Assembly: GCF_900455735.1 (NCBI RefSeq)
Contig: NZ_UAUI01000028.1
Coordinates: 124,001-188,000 of the forward strand
Origin: Rhodococcus wratislaviensis
GTDB taxonomy: Bacteria; Actinomycetota; Actinomycetes; Mycobacteriales; Mycobacteriaceae
Length of the DNA: 64,000 nt
Direction: 5' to 3'
Part shown: positions 33,584 through 40,274 of the stretch, in pieces
Layout of the letters: every line of letters begins with the position of its first letter
How positions within the stretch are numbered: the stretch's first letter is position 1
Notes under the pieces: generated by a model
Database searches by the model: none
What the model was told of the DNA's origin: nothing
What the model saw: only the letters and a program-made list of their open reading frames with translations
Position numbers and translations under genes: made by a program

Positions 33584-35055
33584 CCCAGCACCTCATCGTG
33601 CCGAGCAATCCCACGCCGAACGGGGACCTGCACATCGGGCACATCGCTGGACCGTACATCGGTGCGGACGCACTACGGCGTGCTGCCATCGCCCGGGGTG
33701 AAGACGCCGCTGTCCTGCTCGGCACCGCCTGGCAGCAAACGCATGTGCTGTTGGCCGCCCGCCGGCAGGGTCGCGATGTCCTTGCTGTCGCGAGCGAGTT
33801 CGCCGCCCAGATCGAGGAGTCCTTCGCCGCAGCCGATATCGGGTACGACGTGATGCTTCGACACGAGGACATGCCGTCGATCGAGCAGATGACCCGGCGC
33901 GCATGGTCGACGCTGCGCGAGCTCGGCATGATCGTGGTGCGGGATTCCGTCGCACACTACTGCTCGCCATGCCGAGCGTGGCGCTTCCAGGGACTCGTTG
34001 CCGGTCGGTGCCCGCGTTGCCGGTCGTCTGACGCGTACGGCATCGACTGTGAACAGTGCGGTCTGTACCACGACGACGCCGAACTGCTCGACGCCGTGTG
34101 CACCGTGTGCCACGAGCCGACAGAACTTCGGCCCCTGCGCCGTGCGTTCCTCGAGCTGGAACCACAGCGTGCCTGGTTCGAGCAATACCTGGGCAGCATC
34201 ACACTCGGCGACCCGGTCCGCGAATACGCGGAGTCCGTGCTGTCGGAGGCGCTGCCGTCCGTTGCCGTCACGGTACTCGGCGGACCGGGCATCCCGGCCT
34301 TGGACGAGGAGTTGCCAGGTCAGACCATCTATCCGGCATTCGAGTTGGCACCCCGCTATGTCGTCATGACTGCGCGACACCGCGCTGGTAGTGCTTACGA
34401 ACCCGCACGCACCAGGACCACCATGGTGTTCGGTGTCGACAACGCGTTCGAGCGAGTATTCCTTTTCCCCGCAGTGCTGCGCGGGCTGACCGAAACGCAC
34501 GCTCCCTTTCCGGACGTCATGCACTTGACCTACTTCTACATGCTCGACGGGGCCAAATTCTCCACGTCCCGCCGCCACATCGTCGGCGTCGCAGAACTTG
34601 TCGGAGTGGCGGGAGCCGATGCGGCCCGCCTGTACCTCGCTGCGAACCGGCCCGAGCGTTCGCCGACCAACTTCACCCGATCGGCATTCGAGGAGTCGGC
34701 AGAGGTCTCCGCGGTACGTCGGCTGCGAGCGTGGGCGGATACCGGCGAGGTTCCACCCGGTGATGAGGACTCTTCCAGAGATCCCTGCATCGAGCTCGAG
34801 CACGCGGCCTCCGAACTTGCCGATGCGCTGCGGCCCGAGAGCCTGTCCTGCCAGAACGCGGCTCGGGCGGTGCTCACCCTGACCGGGTTGGCCGGGGCAT
34901 CCCACGGTGACAGGTTTCGGGACGCGGTCCTGAAGGTCCTGGTCAATGGGGCAGTGCTTGTCCCGGACACCGCGGCCCGGTTGGCCAGCGCCTTCGCGGT
35001 GCCGCGAACGCGCTTCGATGGTGCCGCACAGCGCACGAGTGGAGGACGAGGATGA
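33580..35055 (+). CDS. MetRS-like hydrazine-forming ligase
   Basis: A 491-residue class I aminoacyl-tRNA-synthetase homologue. HIGH is intact at residues 18-21, the KMSKS-like loop is KFSTS at 326-330, and four CxxC zinc knuckles lie between 128 and 177, as in two-zinc MetRS. It lacks a normal-length anticodon-binding C-terminus. In s56-p1-type systems the MetRS-like part activates an amino acid with ATP and joins it to N6-hydroxylysine. Sitting between N-hydroxylase and saccharopine-dehydrogenase-like genes, with 4-bp overlaps on both sides, it is best read as that enzyme and not as a housekeeping MetRS. Confidence 0.88.
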   Translation: MTQHLIVPSNPTPNGDLHIGHIAGPYIGADALRRAAIARGEDAAVLLGTAWQQTHVLLAARRQGRDVLAVASEFAAQIEESFAAADIGYDVMLRHEDMPSIEQMTRRAWSTLRELGMIVVRDSVAHYCSPCRAWRFQGLVAGRCPRCRSSDAYGIDCEQCGLYHDDAELLDAVCTVCHEPTELRPLRRAFLELEPQRAWFEQYLGSITLGDPVREYAESVLSEALPSVAVTVLGGPGIPALDEELPGQTIYPAFELAPRYVVMTARHRAGSAYEPARTRTTMVFGVDNAFERVFLFPAVLRGLTETHAPFPDVMHLTYFYMLDGAKFSTSRRHIVGVAELVGVAGADAARLYLAANRPERSPTNFTRSAFEESAEVSAVRRLRAWADTGEVPPGDEDSSRDPCIELEHAASELADALRPESLSCQNAARAVLTLTGLAGASHGDRFRDAVLKVLVNGAVLVPDTAARLASAFAVPRTRFDGAAQRTSGGRG

Positions 35056-36272
35056 GCGATCCCGTCAGGTGCGCGCTGATCGGCTGTGGTCCGATGGGCG
35101 CCGCCGCTGCCCGCGAGCTGGTGCTTTCCTGGCCCCGCCAGGGGGAGCCGTTGCAGCTGACTCTGGTCGACCGCGACGCGAGACGGCTGCGTGCGCTCGC
35201 AGCGGCCCTACCGGCATCGGCCGGCGTTGCGGTCGAAGCGCACCACGGCGACGCGGCACACCATCCCACCCGGCAACTACTCGCGGAGCAAACGGTGTTG
35301 GCCACCGCCCTGTCGTGGGTCGATGCCGCACCGGCGCTCGATCTCACGCTGGAGCACGGACTTCGGCTGGTGGGTATCGGTCGCCCACCAGCAGATCCCC
35401 GAACAGAACTGTCTGGTCGCGCATCGGTATCCGGTGCTTCCATCGTTGTCGGCGCCGGTCTCGAGCCCGGTTTGACCGAAATCCTCGCGCGGCGATTGGC
35501 ACGTGACCTCGATGTGGGCGGAACCGTGCACTCATACTGTGGCGGGGTCCCACGGGCACCGCGACCGCCGATGCATCACGTGTCCTGGTACGGCACGCGC
35601 ATGACGATCGACGCGCGACCGACCTACCAGTTTCGCGGCGGCGTGCTCCGTCAGGTCGAACGATTCAGTGGGGTCGAAATGGTCGACGTCCCCGGCCTCG
35701 GCTCGCTGGAAGCGTTCCACGACGGTCTGTCGCCCTACGTCGGCGCCGATGCCGTGCTCGGCTCGCTGGCCGATTACACGGCCAAAACGCTGCGGTGGCG
35801 GGGCTATGCCGATCGTGTCCGGCTACTCGCCGAGATTGGCCTGCTAGGGGAGCTGCCGGTCCAGACCATCGACGGCCCGGTCCGTCCCCGCGCGCTGCTC
35901 GACGCCATACTCGCTCCGCACATTTCCCCTCAGCTCGGGGACACCGACGTCACCGTGCTGGCCGTCCAGTCGAGCGGAACTTCGGGCGGAACGCCCTCGA
36001 ACAGGTCGACCGTGACTATCGCCGAGACCGACGCCGTCACCGGCGTCACCGGTATGGGACGACTGACCGGGGCGGTGCACGCCGCTGCGATTCGGGCAGT
36101 ATGCGGCCTGGGAGCAGGTGTTCACTACGCCCACGAAGTTCTGGTCGACGGGAAGGCGGATGCACTTCTCGAGCGATTCCTAGCGACGGGGATATCGGTG
36201 ACAGAACACTCAGACGCGTGGCTGACCCGATCGCAGCCGGGACACGGCGGCACGGAGGACCGCGATGAGTGA
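35052..36272 (+). CDS. Saccharopine-dehydrogenase-like oxidoreductase
   Basis: A 406-residue NAD(P)-binding protein with N-terminal CALIGCGPMGAAAAREL, VVGAGLEPGLTEILARRLAR and VHSYCGGVPRAPRPPMH, the pattern of saccharopine dehydrogenase/reductase-like enzymes. The hydrazine intermediate (N6-substituted lysine) is an N-N analogue of saccharopine, so this enzyme is a good candidate to oxidise the C6-N6 bond and release a hydrazino acid plus allysine. That is inference. Its 3' end overlaps the convergent thioesterase gene by 63 bp. Confidence 0.85.
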   Translation: MSDPVRCALIGCGPMGAAAARELVLSWPRQGEPLQLTLVDRDARRLRALAAALPASAGVAVEAHHGDAAHHPTRQLLAEQTVLATALSWVDAAPALDLTLEHGLRLVGIGRPPADPRTELSGRASVSGASIVVGAGLEPGLTEILARRLARDLDVGGTVHSYCGGVPRAPRPPMHHVSWYGTRMTIDARPTYQFRGGVLRQVERFSGVEMVDVPGLGSLEAFHDGLSPYVGADAVLGSLADYTAKTLRWRGYADRVRLLAEIGLLGELPVQTIDGPVRPRALLDAILAPHISPQLGDTDVTVLAVQSSGTSGGTPSNRSTVTIAETDAVTGVTGMGRLTGAVHAAAIRAVCGLGAGVHYAHEVLVDGKADALLERFLATGISVTEHSDAWLTRSQPGHGGTEDRDE

Positions 36273-36902
36273 ATCCGTCGGATCGCTTGCCGCGAAGTGG
36301 CCGCCCGGCAGCGTGAGGTGGGTATGAGAGGCCGAGGTGGCCGCCGACCACTGTCGGACTGCGGCGGCGTCGACCACCACATCGTCGATGTAGCTCAGCG
36401 CTGTCACCGGCGCGGACACCCGGACACCATCCCACGAGTAGCTTGCGCTCAGCTCGAAATCGGCGCGCAGCAACGGAATCAGCATGTCCTGAACGGACTG
36501 GTCGAGTGCGTGCGCGCCCCACGACTGTACCGTGGCCAGCAATTCGGCATCGGTCTGGTGGGTGAGTTCTCCTGCAATTCCAGCGCACTGCGGACCCTGC
36601 CGCGCGGACACCACCAGCTCGACGTCCACCGCGTCATCGGCGAGCAGACGGGCGGCCTCGAACGCCACCGTAGCCCCGATGCTGTGACCGAAAAGGACAA
36701 CCTGGGGTTGCTCGAGGGCGAGAACCCTGCCTGCCACGTCCGCCGCGGCCGCGGTGAGCGACGTCGCAAGCGGTTCGTTCATGCGCTCCTCATGACCCGG
36801 CCGCGACAACGGCACCACGCGCGCCCCGTCCACAGCGCGGGGCCACCGGCGAAAGAACGACCGGCCGGCACCGGACGGCGGCACGCACACCACCACTGCC
36901 AT
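36210..36902 (-). CDS. Type II thioesterase
   Basis: A 230-residue alpha/beta-hydrolase of the TEII family: nucleophile Ser74 in VVLFGHSIGATVAFEAA, oxyanion region CVPPSGAGRSFFRRW, and catalytic His in LTLPGGHFAASDP. It would clear or release acyl groups from the cluster's carrier protein. It is the only minus-strand gene in the plus arm. It overlaps the 35052 gene tail-to-tail by 63 bp and diverges from the ATP-grasp gene with only 34 bp between starts. Confidence 0.9.
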   Translation of the reverse strand: MAVVVCVPPSGAGRSFFRRWPRAVDGARVVPLSRPGHEERMNEPLATSLTAAAADVAGRVLALEQPQVVLFGHSIGATVAFEAARLLADDAVDVELVVSARQGPQCAGIAGELTHQTDAELLATVQSWGAHALDQSVQDMLIPLLRADFELSASYSWDGVRVSAPVTALSYIDDVVVDAAAVRQWSAATSASHTHLTLPGGHFAASDPTDSLIAVLRAAVSRLRSGQPRV

Positions 36903-36936
36903 GCACACTCCGAACAACGACAAGGGGACTAGCAAT

Positions 36937-38184
36937 ATGGTACGTCGAACGATCGTCTTCATGGGCACTCGGCGTGTCCCTCTGGAAGTGCAGGCAGCAC
37001 TGCTCTCCGCACACGCTGCCGGGTATCGAGTTGCCCTGGTCACCGGGTCGGTTCCGCCGATGTGCAAGAACCTGGTCGACGATGTCGAAATCGTCGACAT
37101 CTTCGACCGCCCAGCAACCCTGCAGGCAGCCATGGCGCTCGCGGCCCGCAGCGGGGCAGAGGGCGTCGTGTCCTGGACGGACATCGGTGTCGAGCTGGCC
37201 GCCGCGTTGGCAGAGCGATGCGGATGGCCGGGTCCTGGCACCGAGGCGGCGCACCGGGCTCGCAACAAACACTCGATGAGGTCCGCGATGGCCGATCAGG
37301 CGCAGTTCATTCCACGGTTTCGGCATGTCCGTTCCCTGTCGGACTTGCAGTCGGCATACGAGGAGATCGGCACACCTGCGGTGCTCAAGCCGGCGGGTGG
37401 CAGTGGCAGCAGGTCCATACTTCACGTCGAGGAGGGGGCCGACCTCGCCGCGTTGTACGCGCACGCGTCCCGGCTGACCACAACGGACATTTCTCGGTTG
37501 TTTGCCGACTACGAAGGCGAATTCGTCTACGAGGAGCGTTTGGGCGGCACCGAGCACAGTGTCGAGGGTTTGGCCAGTGACGGGAAAGTGCATATCGCGG
37601 GGATCACGGACAAATGGGTGACCGAGCCGTACTACGTCGAGTACGAGCAGGTGCACCCCACCGCTCTGCCGGCAGCCGCGCAGCGCAGCGTGCACGACCT
37701 CACTGAAGCCGTGGTCAAGGCGATCGGCCTGAACTGGTGTGCGTTCCATCTCGAATGTCGCGTCCTTCCCGACGGGAGTGCCAAGCTGCTCGAGATCGCC
37801 GCCCGGCCGGCCGGTGGTTACATCACATCCCACCTGATTCCGTTCGCCACCGAAATTTCCTTCCACGAAAACCTGGTTCGAGTGGCAACCGGACAACAGC
37901 CAGACATGATTCCGACTCGGAATCGGTACGCGGGCAGCCGCGGCGTACTCAGCCCGGCGCGGGGCCGCTTCGGCGGCTTCGACGGTCTGGCCGAGGTTCT
38001 CAACATCTTTGGAATCGAGCACTTCGTCTTCGAGCGTGAAATTGGTGGGAACATCGTGCTCCCGCCCGGTGACGCACTGAGCGCCGTGCTCGGTTACGCG
38101 ATCGCCCGATCGGTCAGCTACGACGATGTCCGAGACGTTCTGCGGCGCGCGGTGGCGCTGTCCCGGCCGCGAGTGGAGACCTAG
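36937..38184 (+). CDS. ATP-grasp ligase (arm 2 of hydrazine cluster)
   Basis: A 415-residue ATP-grasp enzyme. ATP-binding segment is TPAVLKPAGGSGSRSILHVE, the hinge EFVYEERLGGTEHSVEGL, and metal site FHLECRVLPDGSAKLLEIAA followed by RPAGGYI. It is distinct from the 24508 enzyme and likely catalyses a second amide ligation. ATG 36937 has AAGGGGA 9 nt upstream and is preferred to 36901. The following FemAB-like gene begins immediately after its stop. Confidence 0.88.
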   Translation: MVRRTIVFMGTRRVPLEVQAALLSAHAAGYRVALVTGSVPPMCKNLVDDVEIVDIFDRPATLQAAMALAARSGAEGVVSWTDIGVELAAALAERCGWPGPGTEAAHRARNKHSMRSAMADQAQFIPRFRHVRSLSDLQSAYEEIGTPAVLKPAGGSGSRSILHVEEGADLAALYAHASRLTTTDISRLFADYEGEFVYEERLGGTEHSVEGLASDGKVHIAGITDKWVTEPYYVEYEQVHPTALPAAAQRSVHDLTEAVVKAIGLNWCAFHLECRVLPDGSAKLLEIAARPAGGYITSHLIPFATEISFHENLVRVATGQQPDMIPTRNRYAGSRGVLSPARGRFGGFDGLAEVLNIFGIEHFVFEREIGGNIVLPPGDALSAVLGYAIARSVSYDDVRDVLRRAVALSRPRVET

Positions 38185-39465
38185 ATGCGCGCCAACGGAT
38201 TACCACCGGTCGAGCGGATCGAGCTCGGTGCCGGGTTGACCGGGCGGGTAGTCGCCACGGTCGACCTACTCGTGCAGGAAGGTTTGGCAGCGTCGAACGG
38301 GGAGGCGGCGTGGACCTCGCCTGAATGGTGGCGCTTTGTGGAGGCCGATCCCGACCACGAATCGCTGTATCTGGTCATCGACGGCGCGGACAGCCGACCG
38401 GTCGCCGCAGCACCGGCGTTGATCGTTCGGGACACCCGAGGCCTGCTGTTCTACAACGGTCCGCGGATCATTGGTGATCTGTCCGCGATCGGCTCGGTCT
38501 CCCATCTCGCGCCGGACGAGCAGGCAGCGCTGCCCTGGTTGACCGCTGGGGTCGAGGCGGCGCGGCCGGCACTTTACCCGTCGCTGACGGTCGGCACATT
38601 CGGATCGAACCTCGGACTGCGGCCCTTTGCACCCGGTCGCATGACGCTCCCCGTTTCAACTGTCGTCCCGGCGCTGGCCAGACTGGCAGAGGTGGTCGCC
38701 GAACTCGTCGGCTGCCGAAGCCATGCACTGCTGTACCTCGATCCGGAGGAGGACGCCGCGTTGGCGTCGGACGCCGTCGTCGCCGGACTCTGTCGTTCGG
38801 TGTTCGGCGGTGAAGGCGTCCTCGACGTGCCAGACGGCGACTTCGACGACTACCTCTCGATGCTGCCCAGTTCGCGGCGGAGGACCATCCGTCGCGAAAT
38901 CCGGGCATACGCCGAGTTCGGTGCTCGAACCGAAGTCGATTATGGCCCAGGGGCGCTCACCGACGACCATGTCCGATTGCGGTCGGCATTGCGGGAAAAA
39001 TACGGTCACACGGCGGGACAAACATGGGCGCGTAAGGAGTTCGACACCCTCCGCGAAACTGTGGGCGAGCGGCTCGTCGTGTTCAGCGCACGCGGGACCG
39101 AACAGATCCTCGGATACTTGATGGCGTTCCGGTTCGGCGATGTGCTGTATACGCGTGCTGCCGGCTTCGACTACGAGGCATCTTCAGGTGCATACTGCTA
39201 CTTCAACGTCGTCTACTACGACGTCATCAAATGGGCCCAGCGCAATGGCGTGCGTCGAATCCACTACGGACTCGGAACCACGGCTGCGAAGGTCTGGCGA
39301 GGATGTACGCTGCGGCCGCGCTGGGCCTACTTCGGCCTCGGGCCCGGCGCTACGCCAGACACGAGCGAAATGATCGCAATCCAGAACGCAACAGCATCAC
39401 GGTTGCTTGCCAGTCTCGGGGCCGAGTTGGAGTACGGGAGCATGGCAGGGGCGGAGGCGGGATGA
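38185..39465 (+). CDS. FemAB/GNAT-like acyltransferase
   Basis: A 426-residue protein with a GNAT-like C-terminal half. FDDYLSMLPSSRRRTIRREI, KYGHTAGQTWARKEFD, and YCYFNVVYYDVIKWAQRNGV / RIHYGLGTTAAKVWRGC are the pattern of the peptidoglycan-bridge/FemAB-like GNAT group (BioF2-like). Family members transfer aminoacyl or acyl groups, some from aminoacyl-tRNA. In this cluster it could form an amide with the hydrazine or beta-amino acid. It starts 1 bp after the ATP-grasp stop and is the last cluster gene before IS remnants. Confidence 0.82.
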   Translation: MRANGLPPVERIELGAGLTGRVVATVDLLVQEGLAASNGEAAWTSPEWWRFVEADPDHESLYLVIDGADSRPVAAAPALIVRDTRGLLFYNGPRIIGDLSAIGSVSHLAPDEQAALPWLTAGVEAARPALYPSLTVGTFGSNLGLRPFAPGRMTLPVSTVVPALARLAEVVAELVGCRSHALLYLDPEEDAALASDAVVAGLCRSVFGGEGVLDVPDGDFDDYLSMLPSSRRRTIRREIRAYAEFGARTEVDYGPGALTDDHVRLRSALREKYGHTAGQTWARKEFDTLRETVGERLVVFSARGTEQILGYLMAFRFGDVLYTRAAGFDYEASSGAYCYFNVVYYDVIKWAQRNGVRRIHYGLGTTAAKVWRGCTLRPRWAYFGLGPGATPDTSEMIAIQNATASRLLASLGAELEYGSMAGAEAG

Positions 39466-39483
39466 GACCCTCCCCGCCGATGC

Positions 39484-39600
39484 CGCAAGTTCCGCGACGA
39501 TGTCGTCCGCGTGGCCCACAACCGTGAACTGGTGGAGCATCTGAAGCAGATCGCGGCCGATTTCGGGATCAGCGAGTCCTGCCTGCCCATCTGGTTGTAG
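39484..39600 (+). mobile_element. IS3-type transposase (OrfA) fragment
   Basis: The plus frame reads RKFRDDVVRVAHNRELVEHL, then KQIAADFGISESCLPIWL and a stop. This is the N-terminal HTH region of an IS3-family OrfA-like protein. It starts directly behind the last cluster gene without a start codon of its own and is cut before the leucine-zipper part. It marks a past insertion at the cluster edge. Confidence 0.65.
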
Positions 39601-39609
39601 GTGCCGTCC

Positions 39610-39700
39610 TCAGGCGTTACCTGCCATCGCGATGAGTCCACTGTCGACCCGAACACCGAGGTACCTGCCCGTCTCGGGACTCCGCGGTAGATAGGGCCGG
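39610..39700 (-). pseudogene. GNAT remnant (possible)
   Basis: The minus frame ends PRSPETGRYLGVRVDSGLIAMAGNA. The ETGRYLGVRVDSGLIAMAG string matches the middle strand pair of FR47-like GNAT acetyltransferases. Nothing of the acetyl-CoA-binding C-terminus follows. A short, decayed piece next to the IS3 fragment; low confidence. Confidence 0.35.
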
Positions 39701-39941
39701 GTCAGGTACGAGTGATCAGGTCTAGAATGTAAGGCTGCCTCAAAAGGGAGATCTCGAAACAAGTTTGGCGCACCACACGGAGAAGCGATGTTGACCGCCA
39801 CTTGGTGGTGGGGCGGAGGCATTCCGTGCATGCCGTATTCCCGCCAACATGCCAAAATTGTCGAGTGCACCCTCCCACTGCCCGTGGGCCGCAGCCGCGA
39901 AGGGCGAACGCCCTTAATCTAATTCAGTTATGACCAGTAAT
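39701..39941. other. Gene-free stretch
   Basis: Spacer of somewhat lower G+C between IS/GNAT remnants and the small membrane gene at 39942. No gene, repeat or terminator that I can support. Confidence 0.3.
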
Positions 39942-40265
39942 TCATCGTATCTCCGGTGGCCACTTCCAGCCGCGGAGAGCGTAGTACTTCTCGCGGGGCT
40001 CGCCGGTCCAACCGTTGATGCCTTTCCGCGGAAGCCACCAGGCGTGGATCAGCAGCACGATCGCGACCAGCACTCCGAGCAGCACGAAGAACCAGAATCG
40101 CCCGGCCGTGGCGGAAAGGAGGACCGACAGCCCGCAAAACACGGCGATCTTCCCGATCCGCCGCCACTTCGGGGTGTGTTCCTCCCAGTGTCCCCACACG
40201 ATGGTGCCCACGGCCGTGATCCCGCAGATCACGGCGATCTCAAACCAGTAGGGCCAGCTGCTCAT
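39942..40265 (-). CDS. Small membrane protein downstream of PknK-like kinase
   Basis: A 107-residue protein with two or three membrane segments: WFEIAVICGITAVGTIVWG, then IAVFCGLSVLLSA and FWFFVLLGVLVAIVLLIHAW. A polar C-terminal tail ends RGWKWPPEIR. It begins 9 bp after the kinase stop and is probably co-transcribed with it. No family recognised. Confidence 0.7.
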   Translation of the reverse strand: MSSWPYWFEIAVICGITAVGTIVWGHWEEHTPKWRRIGKIAVFCGLSVLLSATAGRFWFFVLLGVLVAIVLLIHAWWLPRKGINGWTGEPREKYYALRGWKWPPEIR

Positions 40266-40274
40266 CGTCCACCT

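Noticed and set aside
33580-35055. Housekeeping methionyl-tRNA synthetase
   Set aside because: Gene overlaps with an N-hydroxylase and a saccharopine-dehydrogenase-like gene, and the short C-terminus, fit the hydrazine-forming paralogue better.
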